A stretch of DNA of 64,000 nt from Candidatus Rhabdochlamydia oedothoracis (GCF_019453995.1 NZ_CP075587.1:434001-498000); one strand, 5' to 3'; counted from the stretch's first letter, positions 8,530 through 17,944 are shown. Notes: generated by a model not told the origin, from the letters alone. Numbers and translations are program-made.

Positions 8530-9652
8530 AGTGCACAGAAGAATTAAAAAAAGAATAGGCAGGCGATGAAAGAATCTCTATTGTGATTTTTAACAATCAA
8601 ACACAAGGAGAGACCTTGCCTAAAGGCTACCATCACCTAACCTATGACCAAAGATGTCAGATTTATATTTTAAAAGCTAGAGGAGATACATCTAGCTCAA
8701 TAGCAAACATTCTAAAAGTTCATCATAGCACTATTAGTAGGGAACTTAAGAGAAATAAAGGGCAACGAGGATACCGTCATCAGCAAGCTCAAGAAAAAGC
8801 ATTTCTTAGAAAAAATTCTCAGCCCAATAAAAAAATGACTCCTCAAATAGTTACCCGTATTGAAGAAAAAATCAAGTTGCAATGGAGCCCTATACAAATA
8901 TCCGGATGGCTTAAAAGACATGGTAAAGAACATGTTAGTCATGAGACCATCTATAATCATATCTGGAAAGATAAACGACAGGGAGGACAGCTTTATAGAG
9001 AGCTCCGTCATCGAGGGAAAAAATATAACAAGCAGAGAAAGGGAGCTTCTGGAAGAGGGAACATGCCTGGTCGTATAGATATTAAGCAACGGCCTTGTAT
9101 TGTAGAAAAAAAGACTCGTTTAGGAGACTGGGAACTAGATACAGTCATAGGGGCAGGACATAAAGGCGTAATTGTATCAATGGTAGAAAGAACTTCCAAG
9201 CTAACTAAGCTCGCCAAAGTTTCTCATAAAACTGCAGAGGAAGTAAGTCAAGCGTTAATTGAACAACTTAAACCTATCAAAGATTTTGTACACACATTAA
9301 CAGCAGACAACGGAAAAGAATTTGCCTATCACCAAATGGTTAGTTTCGAGCTAGAGACAGACTTCTACTTTGCAACGCCCTACCATTCTTGGGAAAGAGG
9401 CTTAAATGAGCATACAAACGGACTAGTTAGGCAATATTTTCCTAAAACACAAAGCTTTTTAGATACGACTTCCAAGGATATAGAAAGGGTGGAAACTTTA
9501 CTAAATAACAGACCTAGAAAGGCTCTCAACTTCGAAACTCCACTAGAAGTGTTTACGAGATTATCTACAAACATGCTATGCTCGGGTGCACAATAGATGT
9601 TTTTTCAAGTATTTATATGTTCTTTTTTGTGCACTTCAAGGTTGAAAGGGCC
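8513..9652 (+). mobile_element. IS30 family element, copy 1 (complete)
   Basis: 1140 bp. Ends read AGTCTTTTCAAGTTTGAAG on the left and, inverted on the right, GGCCCTTTCAACCTTGAAG, both leading into GTGCACA. It is flanked by a 3-bp TTC duplication at 8510-8512 and 9653-9655. It carries one intact transposase and sits in the 3' end of the preceding gene. Confidence 0.93.
8583..9596 (+). CDS. IS30 family DDE transposase (copy 1)
   Basis: 337 aa from a GTG start. The N-terminal helix-turn-helix (HLTYDQRCQIYILKARG and HHSTISRELKRNKG) binds the ends. The DDE core has Asp in GDWELDTVIGAGHKG, Asp in TADNGKEFAYH and Glu in YHSWERGLNEHTNG. Its translation is the same as the copy at 52934-53947, which indicates recent transposition. 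Confidence 0.95.
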   Translation: MIFNNQTQGETLPKGYHHLTYDQRCQIYILKARGDTSSSIANILKVHHSTISRELKRNKGQRGYRHQQAQEKAFLRKNSQPNKKMTPQIVTRIEEKIKLQWSPIQISGWLKRHGKEHVSHETIYNHIWKDKRQGGQLYRELRHRGKKYNKQRKGASGRGNMPGRIDIKQRPCIVEKKTRLGDWELDTVIGAGHKGVIVSMVERTSKLTKLAKVSHKTAEEVSQALIEQLKPIKDFVHTLTADNGKEFAYHQMVSFELETDFYFATPYHSWERGLNEHTNGLVRQYFPKTQSFLDTTSKDIERVETLLNNRPRKALNFETPLEVFTRLSTNMLCSGAQ

Positions 9653-9704
9653 TTCCAAAAAGTCTATTTTCAGCTTAAAATGATGAATAACATGAGTATG
9701 AACC

Positions 9705-10190
9705 TATAGTTATTTAAATCGACATTGATAAAACAGCTTGATCTAAGGCTTCGGATAAATTAGCTACAGTAGGTAAAAGTTCTCGGATTTTCGTTTTCAT
9801 ATTGGCCCAATATTTTTCGATAGGATTTAAGTCCGGTGAATAAGGCGGGAGAAAGAGCATTTCGTAATTGCAAGTTCCTTCAAAACACATCGGTGCCAGC
9901 AATTTCTTCACTTGTAGTGCCGAAATTACACTCTGTCTACCAAATCGTTTTCCTGAAATTCCTCCAAATATTTGTTTTCCCCTCGCGCTCCTCGCATATT
10001 GCCTATGCACATATTGACTGATTCCGCTCTGATCCAAATAGACCCTTTTTTCAGGAGAAATTGCCTCTATCTTTTTTAGATATTCCGCTCTTGCTTCCGC
10101 GTTCCTTTCCTTATAAAACGCAATCTTTTTTTTCTTGTAATCTTGAGTCTTTTCAAAGCGTAAATGCTTTGCAATGAACCTATCTTGAAT
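9705..10190 (-). pseudogene. Internally deleted IS630-C element (orfA/orfB type)
   Basis: The right-end repeat TATAGTTATTTAAATCGACA is at 9705-9724. Leftward-reading coding sequence matches the element at 43019-43957, but about 40 codons are missing between FEGTCN and YEMLFLPPYS. The lost part includes the second catalytic Asp (VLILDNASFHK). The orfA part is also cut short near 10170. It is non-functional. Confidence 0.8.
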
Positions 10191-10250
10191 TGAATATAAA
10201 TTTTCGCTATGATACCAGATCTTTTTATTTTTTAACTAAAGACAGATGAC

Positions 10251-10958
10251 ATGAGCAAGCAAGGATTAAATGAAGAACAGTTTAAAATACTCGAACCTCA
10301 AATGGAAAAATGGGTAAATCGTAACCATTATGGAAGAAAATTAGCGCCATGGAGACCTGTAGTGAATACTATTTTCTGGGTGCTTCGGACAGGAGCTCCT
10401 TGGAAAGATGCACCTAGAAACAAGGAGTTTTCTCATCCCTCAACAGCACACGCATGGCTTGGAAGAATGCAATCTGCTGGATTTTTAGATCAATTTTTAG
10501 AAGAGCTGCTTAAGCTTGCCGAACAGCTGGGGTGTATTGATGCCCAGAGACTCTCTGTAGATGGTTTTTTTTTCCAGCGGACGCGGAGGAGGAGAGCAAG
10601 TTGATTATGGCTACAAAGGTAAAGGCGTGACATCGCATTTACTGGTAGAAAAATCAGGAAAGCCTCTTGCAATCACTTTTACATTAGCATCCGGGGATGA
10701 GAAAAAACAAGTGATCCCTCTGCTTAGGAAAGTCATTCCCTTCATTAAAAAAGCATGGAATCAGGGAAAAGTACCCATACTTGAAGCAGATAAAGGTTAT
10801 GACTCAGAGCAAACACGTATCGATGTTCTTTCCCATGAGGTTTTTCCTCTGATAGCTCGGAAAAGAAACACTAAGGGATATAAGATAAAAGGCAGTTGCT
10901 ACCTTGAAAAGCAACGTTGGGTCGTTGAGAGAACGATTTCTTGGTTAAAGACATGCTT
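10251..10958 (+). pseudogene. IS5 family transposase, frameshifted and 3'-truncated
   Basis: The first frame (10251-10604) gives NEEQFKILEPQMEKW and FWVLRTGAPWKDAP, an IS5 N-terminal domain. At the T-run near 10564-10573 the product continues in the next frame with SSGRGGGEQVDYGYKGKG, LEADKGYDSEQTR and QRWVVERTISWLKTCFR. The shift may be programmed at the T-run or may be decay. The 3' end is fused at about 10960 to an unrelated IS1031-like fragment, so the element cannot be complete. Confidence 0.78.
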
Positions 10959-10961
10959 CCG

Positions 10962-11242
10962 TTGTTCGGTGTAAAAAATGTTTTAGCAGATGGAGGATAT
11001 TCTGGAGAAAAATTTGCAAAGAGTGTGCAGGAGATATTAGGATGTATAGTACAAATAGCCAAAAGAAATACACTTCATACTTTTACAGTTATTCCCAAAA
11101 GATGGGTTGTAGAGCGTTCTTTTGCGTGGATAGAAAAATGTCGCAGGCTATGGAAAAATTGCGAAAGAAAACTACATACAAGCCTGAATATGGTGGTTCT
11201 TGCTTTTATTGCTCTACTTTTGAAAAGATTTCAAACAGGCTC
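10962..11242 (+). mobile_element. IS1031-like (IS5 family) 3' fragment
   Basis: Matches the 3' third of the fuller copy at 57988-58854: VLADGGYSGEKFAKS and then PKRWVVERSFAWIEKC. It ends with the element's terminal repeat (CAAACAGGCTC) at 11242, followed by TTA. Only the right end remains, fused to the IS5-type remnant upstream. Confidence 0.8.
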
Positions 11243-11344
11243 TTAGAGCTAACTTAAGAAAGCTGTGGCGCTATTAATATAGAGTCGATTTAATAAAATA
11301 AATAAGATAGAGCGCTAATATTAAATTAAGTATGATTTTTTATA

Positions 11345-11478
11345 GAAATATACTGGTTTGATTTCAGATCTAAGAATTGCATAACTAGGGTTTTTTTGAA
11401 AAACGTGTTATCTTTTGTGTAAAAATATTTATATATTCAAAATCTTAATTCGAATGCAAATGAGGATACTAAAAAGTC
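11345..11478. repeat. Degenerate about 130-bp repeat, also at 29612-29745; probable IS end
   Basis: Shared blocks include AAGAATTGCATAACTAGG, TTTTTTTGAAAAA, TGTTATCTTTTGTGTAAAAAT and CTTAATTCGAATGCAAATGAG. The last block resembles the inverted 3' terminus of the IS630-D fragment at 11798-11821. The pair may therefore be the promoter-side end of a degraded IS630-type element. No coding sense is seen. Confidence 0.5.
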
Positions 11479-11497
11479 TATTTAGCCCTTCTTTAAG

Positions 11498-11795
11498 ATG
11501 TTTAGTCCCAAAGTGTGATGGATTGGGTTAATTCTAAAATTTTTTGGTTTTTTTTGCCAACTTTTGATAGTATGCTCAAATGGTGTCAATCCCTTTACAG
11601 CTTTCAATCTTTTCGCAAAGTTATAGGCATTTAAAAAATTATATAAATGCTCTTTTAACTGCTGATGGGTTTGGTAGTGGTATCTTTTCGTGGTTTACTT
11701 TTGTTAACCGATGCTCTATCTGGTTTTCATCACATACTCGATCGAAAATGTGTGTAAAAGCATATAAATCTTGTTGCCTATGGGTAAATTGGATG
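11498..11795 (-). pseudogene. IS481 family transposase C-terminal remnant
   Basis: Read leftward in shifting frames it gives GQCLPYRQQDLYAFTHIFDR, then DENQIEHRLTKVNH, a gap, TFEHTIKSWQKKP-like residues and RINPIHHTLGLNK. These are the C-terminal signatures of IS481 integrase-type transposases. Frameshifts and a deletion around the WTNGQVERMN motif make it inactive. A shorter copy of the same end lies at 52683-52757. Confidence 0.72.
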
Positions 11796-11797
11796 CC

Positions 11798-11913
11798 GTT
11801 ATACTCGTTTGTTTTTAAATTAAGATTTAACTAAGCAAAATTTCCTAGATAAAAGAGGCTGCAGTTCTTCCCGATATTTAGGAATGTTTTCAAAAAAGGC
11901 ATAAATTGCCGTC
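11798..11913 (-). mobile_element. IS630-D 3' end fragment
   Basis: Nearly identical to 2548-2660, the 3' end of the IS630-D transposase gene: the NIPKYREELQPLLSRKFYL region followed by the terminus ACTCGTTTG on the outside. It cuts into the start of the next ORF at 11913. Confidence 0.8.
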
Positions 11914-12235
11914 AATCAATACCGATCCATCTTGGCTGGGTTTGGATGCTCTTTTTTTAGAGGTTCAAGCATCTAAGTGTTTTTTGCCTCAGCAGAAATA
12001 TCATGAAAGGGCATTAGATGTTTATGATGTGGGAGAAGAGCTTTTAAGTGGAGTAGAGTTGCTCAATGATGCTAAGAAGCTAGCCGTTTTAATTTCTCTT
12101 TCTTCCGATCTGCAAAAGCGACTAGAAAAAGTAAATGAAGTTTTTTACCTTTTTACTCAAGTGTTCTATCTTTTTCAGGAGAGGTATCAAGGTTATTTGC
12201 ATTACGCCTTAAGTTGTCATCCTAGAAAAATGTAG
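11906..12235 (+). pseudogene. Unrecognised gene, N-terminally truncated by an IS fragment
   Basis: Open frame of 109 codons. Its first few codons (TTG CCG TC) belong to the IS630-D fragment; native-looking sequence begins at NTDPSWLGLDALFLE. The remainder is soluble and helix-rich, with many Leu and charged residues (YHERALDVYDVGEELLSG, SSDLQKRLEKVNEVF). I do not recognise a family. The natural start has been lost, so expression is doubtful unless the TTG is used. Confidence 0.45.
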
Positions 12236-12412
12236 GATCTCTTTGCTTAAAATAGCGGAAATATCCGTAAAAATTTCTTTAGGAGTGCTTAAAAAGAACT
12301 TCAAGAAGTTAGATGGTTCAATACTTGCGTTAATGTAGTTGTATTTTAGTTTTAAAAATTTCTGCTCATCTATATGATAACAATGTGCTCTCTTCTCAAT
12401 AAGGGAAAATTT
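12209..12412 (-). other. Short open frame without a start, possible gene remnant
   Basis: On the minus strand 67 codons are open after a TAA, ending at TAA 12209-12211 and overlapping the end of the preceding gene. It reads with ordinary protein composition (IEKRAHCYHIDEQKFLKLKY and PKEIFTDISAIL). The first part resembles the wing of a winged-helix regulator, but this is weak. No ATG, GTG or TTG begins it. The rest of the 12236-12425 gap shows nothing else. Confidence 0.25.
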
Positions 12413-12425
12413 TCCTTAAAAGAAA

Positions 12426-12545
12426 ATGGATTTGCTTATGGATCTTAAGAGAAAAAGATTGAAACTTAGGGAATGGGGCTTTTTGCTCTTTGTTTTAGGG
12501 TTTATTTTCTCTTTGCTCATCATTTCTTGGCTATTGCCTAGATAA
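12426..12545 (+). CDS. Candidate 39-aa single-helix membrane protein
   Basis: Begins MDLLMDLKRKRLKLREWG, a strongly basic N terminus, followed by an uninterrupted hydrophobic helix (FLLFVLGFIFSLLIISWLL) and a short PR tail. This charge pattern would place the N terminus in the cytoplasm. The ribosome binding site is poor (AAAAGAAA), and a second ATG at 12438 is equally possible. It lies ahead of the ribosomal operon. No family is recognised; a chance ORF is possible. Confidence 0.4.
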   Translation: MDLLMDLKRKRLKLREWGFLLFVLGFIFSLLIISWLLPR

Positions 12546-12702
12546 AAAGCAAAGAATGTAAAAAAGACGTTGAGGAAAAAATCAGCTTTTTGGTAGCCTC
12601 CTTGCTTAAGCCGCAATTAAAGGCTTAAAGAGCAAGAAAGTACAAAGCATTCATAAGCGCGTATACTCCTTGTTGCTGTCAGACACCTCTCATTCTGATG
12701 TT

Positions 12703-12717
12703 ACTGTTTATAACAGT
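12703..12717. promoter_or_regulatory. 15-bp palindrome upstream of rplC
   Basis: ACTGTT-TAT-AACAGT is a perfect inverted repeat, 51 bases before the rplC ATG, in the gap where the promoter of the ribosomal operon should lie. Candidate -10 hexamers (GATAAT at 12743, TATAAT at 12752) stand downstream of it. It could be an operator or a small leader hairpin. Confidence 0.35.
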
Positions 12718-12768
12718 GCCTTTAAAAGAGATCACTCGCGGCGATAATCTGTATAATAAGGAAAAAGT

Positions 12769-13413
12769 ATGACTTTAAAATTTCAGGGAAAGAAAAAAGG
12801 AATGACAATGCGATTTGATGCTCAAGGTAATCAAATTGTTTGCACAGTGATTTTGGTAGAGCCTAATGTCATAGCTCAAATTAAAAGTAGCCAAGGCAAA
12901 GATGGCTATAATGCTGTTCAGCTAGCGGCTTATAAGGTTAAACCTTCAAAGGTTAAAAATGTTTCTAAACCACTACAAGGCCATTTTGCAAAAGCAAAAA
13001 TAGAGCCAAGATCTTCTTTAAAAGAATCTAGAGTAGAGAATGTAGAAGACTTTCAAGTGGCTCAAGAGCTTAATGTAAGCTATTTTAATGAGATTAGCTA
13101 CGTAGATATTTCTGGTATTTCGAAAGGTAAAGGTCATCAAGGGGTTATGAAACGTCATAATTTTGCAGGCGGCCCTGCTTCTCATGGTTCTGGGTTTCAT
13201 CGTCATGGTGGTTCAACTGGTATGCGTTCTACGCCAGGTCGTTGTTTGCCAGGACAAAAAAAGTCGGGTCGAATGGGAAACGAAATGGTAACCACGCAGA
13301 ATTTGCGTGTAGTAAAAGTCGATTTAGAAAAGAATGTTATCCTTGTCGGGGGCGCTGTTCCAGGGCCGCGCAATGGATTAGTTTATATCTCAAAAGCAAA
13401 AAAGAAAGCGTAA
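12769..13413 (+). CDS. rplC: 50S ribosomal protein L3
   Basis: 214 aa; binds the 5' region of 23S rRNA near the peptidyl-transferase centre and helps to start 50S assembly. The L3 signature is clear: KGKGHQGVMKRHNFAGGPASHG followed by GSTGMRSTPGR and GRMGNE. It starts the operon directly: rpsJ (S10), which precedes L3 in E. coli, is absent here as in Chlamydia. AAGGAAAAAGT precedes the ATG. Confidence 0.97.
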   Translation: MTLKFQGKKKGMTMRFDAQGNQIVCTVILVEPNVIAQIKSSQGKDGYNAVQLAAYKVKPSKVKNVSKPLQGHFAKAKIEPRSSLKESRVENVEDFQVAQELNVSYFNEISYVDISGISKGKGHQGVMKRHNFAGGPASHGSGFHRHGGSTGMRSTPGRCLPGQKKSGRMGNEMVTTQNLRVVKVDLEKNVILVGGAVPGPRNGLVYISKAKKKA

Positions 13414-13426
13414 GGGAGTTATAGTC

Positions 13427-14098
13427 GTGGCCTATCTAAAGGAATATAATTTATCTGGTAAAGAAGTAGGAAAAATTGAAATCGATGATGAACTACTCAG
13501 TCCAGCTGCAAATACGCAAATGATTAAAGATTATGTTACAGCTCTGCGCGCAAACGCTCGTCAGTGGTCCGCAAATACAAAAACAAGAGCAGAGGTAAAT
13601 CATAGCGGTAAAAAACCTCATCCTCAAAAGGGTACTGGTAGAGCAAGGCAGGGTTATTTGGGTGCTCCTCAGTATAAAGGAGGAGGGCGTGTTCATGCTC
13701 CTAGGCCAAAATTTGATCAGCACGTAAAAATGAACAAAAAAGAGAAGCGTGCTGTCATTCGTCAATTGTTGATTGAAAAAGTATTGAATGATTCTCTGCA
13801 TGTTTTGCAATTTGCAGAAATGAATAAGCCGCAAACAAAACAAGTTGTGCAATTTTTAAAGGCAAGAGATTTAGAAAATAAAAAGATTATTTTTTTAGCT
13901 GAGAGCGGTGATGAAGGACAGAGCACTATATTGCTAGAAAAATATCATACGCTATTTTTAAGTGCTCGTAATATTCTTGGATTGAGATTTCTTCCATTAA
14001 CTATTGTAAATGGATATGACGTAATTGCTAATCAACATCTGATTGTGATGAATTCGGCTGTAGATCAGTTAAAAGTTCTATTGGGAGGACAGGGTTAA
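13427..14098 (+). CDS. rplD: 50S ribosomal protein L4
   Basis: 223 aa; its extended loop lines the peptide exit tunnel. The loop region is seen as KKPHPQKGTGRARQGYLGAPQ and GGGRVHAPRPKFD. The GTG start at 13427 (GTG GCC TAT) follows a good GGGAG site. It lies 13 bases after rplC and 2 bases before rplW. Confidence 0.97.
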   Translation: MAYLKEYNLSGKEVGKIEIDDELLSPAANTQMIKDYVTALRANARQWSANTKTRAEVNHSGKKPHPQKGTGRARQGYLGAPQYKGGGRVHAPRPKFDQHVKMNKKEKRAVIRQLLIEKVLNDSLHVLQFAEMNKPQTKQVVQFLKARDLENKKIIFLAESGDEGQSTILLEKYHTLFLSARNILGLRFLPLTIVNGYDVIANQHLIVMNSAVDQLKVLLGGQG

Positions 14099-14100
14099 TT

Positions 14101-14439
14101 ATGTTAAAAAAGAGTCCTTACGATGTTATATTATCTCGTCATATAACAGAAAAAGCACTAGTTATGGAAAAATTACAATCCAATGAGAGTAATCCTTCTG
14201 TTAGGAAATGTAAAACTCCGAAGTATGTTTTTTTAGTTGCAAAAAAAGCGAATAAACAAGAGATCAAGCAAGCTCTTGAAAAGATTTACATCGATAAAAA
14301 AATTAAAGTTACATCTGTGAATACAATTACTATTAAGCCCAAAGCGAAGCGTGTAAGAGGACGTCTAGGAAAAAAAGCAGGTTTTAAAAAAGCCATTGTT
14401 TCCTTAGAGCCAGGGGATAATATTGAGGATAAAGGTTAA
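14101..14439 (+). CDS. rplW: 50S ribosomal protein L23
   Basis: 112 aa; sits at the tunnel exit and docks trigger factor and SRP. Recognised by [36 protein letters not shown] and [18 protein letters not shown]. It has a slightly longer N-terminal insertion than E. coli L23 ([12 protein letters not shown]). Coupled to rplD. Confidence 0.96.
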   Translation: MLKKSPYDVILSRHITEKALVMEKLQSNESNPSVRKCKTPKYVFLVAKKANKQEIKQALEKIYIDKKIKVTSVNTITIKPKAKRVRGRLGKKAGFKKAIVSLEPGDNIEDKG

Positions 14440-14461
14440 GCTAAGGAGCCTTGGAATCACT

Positions 14462-15283
14462 ATGTTAAAAAAATTTCGACCCACTACAGCAGGGCAGCGT
14501 CATCTTGTTTTAACCAAGCAAGAAGCTTTAAGCTGTGTAAAGCCTGAAAAGTCTTTAATTGAAAAGAAAAAAAGAACAAATGGCCGTAACCACCATGGTC
14601 ACATTACTTGTAGGCATAAAGGCGGTGGTCATAAGCGTTTTTATCGCATTGTTGACTTTAAAAGAGATAAAGAAAACATACCTGCTAAAGTAGCGTCTAT
14701 TGAATACGATCCTAATCGAACAGCTGCTATTGCTCTATTGAACTATTTTGATGGAGAAAAGCGTTATATTTTAGCTCCACAGGGATTAAAAATAGGTGCT
14801 GTAATAGCAACAAATGATCAAGGGCGATTTGATGTGGGTTTTTGTATGCGTCTAAAGCATATGCCTCTTGGATCGGTTGTTCATAATATTGAACTCTATC
14901 CGGGGCGAGGTGGTCAGCTTGTGCGTTCAGCAGGTCTTTCTGCTCAATTAATGGCAAAAGCCGATAATGGATATGTGAACTTAAAAATGCCATCTGGAGA
15001 AGTAAGGCTCATTCATGAAAATTGTAGAGCTACTTTTGGGGCTGTTTCCAATCCAGAAAGGAATTTACGTGTTGAGGGAAAAGCAGGACGCTCTCGCTGG
15101 AGAGGAATTCGTCCAACTGTTCGAGGAACAGCAATGAACCCGGTGGATCACCCGCATGGAGGAGGAGAGGGTAAACATAATGGATACCTTCCACAAACCC
15201 CATGGGCAAAAGATACTAAGGGACGCCGCACGCGTTCTAAGAAGAAATCTAGTAAAATGATCGTTAAAGACCGTAGGAAATAG
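14462..15283 (+). CDS. rplB: 50S ribosomal protein L2
   Basis: 273 aa; essential for subunit joining and peptidyl-transferase activity. The ATG at 14462 gives the usual [17 protein letters not shown] start; an upstream in-frame start at 14423 overlaps rplW and is rejected. Core motifs: [29 protein letters not shown] and the C-terminal [16 protein letters not shown] with the functionally critical His. Confidence 0.97.
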   Translation: MLKKFRPTTAGQRHLVLTKQEALSCVKPEKSLIEKKKRTNGRNHHGHITCRHKGGGHKRFYRIVDFKRDKENIPAKVASIEYDPNRTAAIALLNYFDGEKRYILAPQGLKIGAVIATNDQGRFDVGFCMRLKHMPLGSVVHNIELYPGRGGQLVRSAGLSAQLMAKADNGYVNLKMPSGEVRLIHENCRATFGAVSNPERNLRVEGKAGRSRWRGIRPTVRGTAMNPVDHPHGGGEGKHNGYLPQTPWAKDTKGRRTRSKKKSSKMIVKDRRK

Positions 15284-15303
15284 ATTGGGAGTTTGAAGCT
15301 TAT

Positions 15304-15606
15304 ATGGGAAGATCGCTAAAAAAAGGGCCGTTTGTAGACCATCACTTGTTAGACAAAGTAAGTGTACAAAATAAAAATGGCAAAAAAAATCCTATCAAAA
15401 CATGGTCACGACGATCCATGATTCTTCCTGAAATGATTGGACATACTTTTGATGTTCACAATGGAAAGAGGTTTATTAGTGTTTTCGTGTCCGATAATAT
15501 GGTAGGTCATCGCCTTGGTGAATTTGCACCGACGAGAGTGTTTAAAGGACATGGATCGAAAAAAAGTACAGATAGTTCTAAATCTGCAACTTCAGGAAGA
15601 GGTTAA
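15304..15606 (+). CDS. rpsS: 30S ribosomal protein S19
   Basis: 100 aa; in the head of the 30S subunit with S13. It has [32 protein letters not shown] and [18 protein letters not shown]. The C terminus is about 8-10 residues longer than most bacterial S19 and rich in Ser and Lys. Confidence 0.97.
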   Translation: MGRSLKKGPFVDHHLLDKVSVQNKNGKKNPIKTWSRRSMILPEMIGHTFDVHNGKRFISVFVSDNMVGHRLGEFAPTRVFKGHGSKKSTDSSKSATSGRG

Positions 15607-15612
15607 GAATTT

Positions 15613-15948
15613 ATGCCACAAGCTTATGCGAAAACAAATTATGTGCGAATTAGTCCAAGAAAAGCGCGTTTAGCCGCTGATTTAATTAGAGGTCTCAAAG
15701 TTGAGGAGGCTGTAATACAATTGCGTTTTTGTAAATTAAAAGCAGGAATGCTTCTGCAAAAGACGTTAAACTCTGCAGTTGCTAATGCAGAAACACAGTT
15801 ACAAGTTCAAAGGCGCGATTTAATTGTAAAAGAAGTGAGAGTGGATGTGGGCCCTGTTTTAAAGCGTGCCAAGCCAAAAAATAGAGGTGGAAGCCATCCA
15901 ATTATGAAAAGAACTAGTCATTTTACAATAGCTGTTGCTGCTGAATAG
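15613..15948 (+). CDS. rplV: 50S ribosomal protein L22
   Basis: 111 aa; its beta hairpin reaches into the exit tunnel. It shows [33 protein letters not shown] and the hairpin/C-terminal block [20 protein letters not shown]. Only 6 bases after rpsS. Confidence 0.97.
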   Translation: MPQAYAKTNYVRISPRKARLAADLIRGLKVEEAVIQLRFCKLKAGMLLQKTLNSAVANAETQLQVQRRDLIVKEVRVDVGPVLKRAKPKNRGGSHPIMKRTSHFTIAVAAE

Positions 15949-15958
15949 AGGGGAAATA

Positions 15959-16612
15959 ATGGGTCAAAAGACATCGCCGATTGGGTTTAGATTAATTAGA
16001 AATAAGAGATGGCGTTCTCTTTGGTATGCCAACAAACAAGAGTTTGGTGATTTACTAGGAGAGGATGATAGGATTCGTAAGCACTTGATGAAAAAGTCCT
16101 GTTGCGTAGGTACTTCTAGAATCGTTATTAGAAGAATGAGTGGTAAAGTAGAGGTGACTATTTATACAGCGCGCCCAGGCTTGGTTATTGGAAAAAAAGC
16201 TGCAGAACTCGATATCTTGAAGCAAGAACTTAGAAAGTTAACAGGAAAAGAGATTTGGATCGAAGTTGAAGAAATTAAAAGACCAGATCTTGAAGCGCAA
16301 CTTGTAGCTGAAAATATAGCGAGACAGTTAGAGCGCCGAATCCCTTTTAGAAGAATTATGAAAAAGGCTATGCAAGCTACTATGGATGCAGGAGCTATTG
16401 GAATTAAAGTGCAAATTTCAGGACGTATTGGTGGTGCTGAAATCGCTCGTGTAGAGTGGTATATATTAGGAAGTGTTCCTTTGCATACACTGCGAGCTGA
16501 TATTGATTATGCAACAGCCAGAGCGGAAACCACTTATGGTTCTATTGGAATCAAAGTGTGCATTAATAAAGGCGAAGACGAGATAAATCGATCAAAAGTA
16601 GTAGGAGGCTAA
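15959..16612 (+). CDS. rpsC: 30S ribosomal protein S3
   Basis: 217 aa from the ATG at 15959 ([12 protein letters not shown]), with GAGGGG six bases before it; an earlier frame start at 15935 overlaps rplV and is not used. The KH domain has [14 protein letters not shown]; the C-terminal half has [16 protein letters not shown] and [16 protein letters not shown]. It helps to unwind mRNA at the entry channel. Confidence 0.97.
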   Translation: MGQKTSPIGFRLIRNKRWRSLWYANKQEFGDLLGEDDRIRKHLMKKSCCVGTSRIVIRRMSGKVEVTIYTARPGLVIGKKAAELDILKQELRKLTGKEIWIEVEEIKRPDLEAQLVAENIARQLERRIPFRRIMKKAMQATMDAGAIGIKVQISGRIGGAEIARVEWYILGSVPLHTLRADIDYATARAETTYGSIGIKVCINKGEDEINRSKVVGG

Positions 16613-16613
16613 C

Positions 16614-17033
16614 ATGGCCCAAATGCCAGCTCGTACAAAATATAGAAAAACTCAAAAAGGAAGTCGTTCCGGCTTAAGTAAAAGTGGTAATTTTGTAGAA
16701 TTCGGTGAATTTGGGATGAAAGTTCTCGAAAGAGGCGACATAAAAGCTAATCAAATTGAAGCTTGTAGAGTTGCCATTAATCGACATTTTCAGCGCCGTG
16801 GCCAAGTTTGGATTCGAATTTTTCCGCATAAGCCTGTAACTAGAAAGCCAGCTGAAACTCGTATGGGAAAAGGAAAAGGTGCAGTAGATCATTGGATAGC
16901 GGTTGTTCAACCTGGTAGAATATTGTTTGAAGTAGCTGGAGTATCTAAAACAGATGCCCAAGATGCATTAAAAAAAGCGGCAGCTAAATTAGGACTTCGT
17001 ACTAGATTTGTTGAACGAGTAGAGCGAGTATAA
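16614..17033 (+). CDS. rplP: 50S ribosomal protein L16
   Basis: 139 aa; contacts the A-site tRNA and the central protuberance. Diagnostic blocks: [38 protein letters not shown] and [18 protein letters not shown]. It begins one base after the rpsC stop. Confidence 0.97.
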   Translation: MAQMPARTKYRKTQKGSRSGLSKSGNFVEFGEFGMKVLERGDIKANQIEACRVAINRHFQRRGQVWIRIFPHKPVTRKPAETRMGKGKGAVDHWIAVVQPGRILFEVAGVSKTDAQDALKKAAAKLGLRTRFVERVERV

Positions 17034-17048
17034 AATAAGGTTTTACAA

Positions 17049-17246
17049 ATGCCAAAAAAAGCAAAAGAATTAAGAGATCAATCAAAAGAAGAATTACAAG
17101 CTCTTTATGCCGATTTATCTAAAGAGATTTTCGAGTTGCGCAATGAGTTAAAGACAACACGTAAATTGGAAAAACCTCATTTAATTCGATTAAAAAAAAG
17201 AGATAGAGCAAGAGTCTTGACAGTCCTTCAAGAGAAAAAGGCATAA
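17049..17246 (+). CDS. rpmC: 50S ribosomal protein L29
   Basis: 65 aa two-helix protein at the tunnel exit. It shows KELRDQSKEELQALYADLSK and ELRNELKTTRKLEKPHLIR. Usual length for the family. Confidence 0.95.
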   Translation: MPKKAKELRDQSKEELQALYADLSKEIFELRNELKTTRKLEKPHLIRLKKRDRARVLTVLQEKKA

Positions 17247-17259
17247 ACGTAGGTAAAGA

Positions 17260-17523
17260 ATGGAAAAACAAGCAGATCAAAAATGTAACACAAAGCGTAA
17301 AGTTAGAGAAGGTGTAGTTGTTTCTAACAAAATGCAAAAGACCGTTAAGGTTCGTGTAGATCGTACATTTAAGCACCCTAATTTTAATAAGGTGATTACA
17401 CGCGGTAAAATCTATTACGCTCATGTTGAAGAAGAAGAAGTTGAGATCGGAAAGCTTGTAAAAATTATTGAAACGCGCCCTCTTTCAAAATTGAAAAGAT
17501 GGCGTGTATTGCAAGTGCTTTGA
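17260..17523 (+). CDS. rpsQ: 30S ribosomal protein S17
   Basis: 87 aa OB-fold 16S binding protein. It shows [20 protein letters not shown] and [22 protein letters not shown] gap of 39 bases separates it from rplN, the largest in this part of the operon. Confidence 0.96.
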   Translation: MEKQADQKCNTKRKVREGVVVSNKMQKTVKVRVDRTFKHPNFNKVITRGKIYYAHVEEEEVEIGKLVKIIETRPLSKLKRWRVLQVL

Positions 17524-17562
17524 TGAAAAACAGATGCATAAATTACTAGGAATACAAAGGCC

Positions 17563-17934
17563 ATGATTCAAGAAGAAACCGAATTAGAAGTAGCAGATAA
17601 CACCGGTGCTAAGCGTGTGCGTTGTTTTAGAATTATAAAAAAAGGTTCTAAGCGTCCTCGTGCAGGTGTAGGCGATGTAATTATTTGCGCTGTAAAAGAA
17701 TCTGATCCTAAAGGAACTGTTAAAAAGGGCAAAGTAGTTAAAGCTGTTATTGTTAGAACATGCAGTAGCATTTCTCGTAAAGATGGAAGCCAACTATCCT
17801 TTTTTGATAATAGCTGCGTAATTATCGATGACAAGGGAAATCCTCAAGGAACGCGTATTTTTGGTCCTATTGCACGTGAAGTGCGTGAAAGAGGTTATAT
17901 TAAAATTACCTCGTTAGCACCAGAAGTGATTTAA
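17563..17934 (+). CDS. rplN: 50S ribosomal protein L14
   Basis: 123 aa; forms inter-subunit bridges with 16S rRNA. It shows [37 protein letters not shown] and [17 protein letters not shown]. Spans the S10-type to spc-type junction of the operon. Confidence 0.97.
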   Translation: MIQEETELEVADNTGAKRVRCFRIIKKGSKRPRAGVGDVIICAVKESDPKGTVKKGKVVKAVIVRTCSSISRKDGSQLSFFDNSCVIIDDKGNPQGTRIFGPIAREVRERGYIKITSLAPEVI

Positions 17935-17944
17935 GGGAGAATCT

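Noticed and set aside
8712-9089. 125-codon minus-strand ORF inside IS30, repeated at 53063-53440
   Set aside because: It is identical in each IS copy only because the element is identical; it lies opposite the transposase and has no family-like sequence.
10941-11246. 101-codon ORF starting MVKDMLPLFG
   Set aside because: Chimera across the joint between the IS5-type remnant and an IS1031-like fragment; not a native gene.
11580-11834. 84-codon plus-strand ORF
   Set aside because: The opposite strand encodes recognisable IS481 transposase pieces, so this frame is a shadow.
13493-13852. Antisense ORF of 119 codons over rplD, and similar ones over rplP, rplN, rpoA and lon
   Set aside because: Shadow frames of strongly conserved genes, with composition typical of antisense reading.
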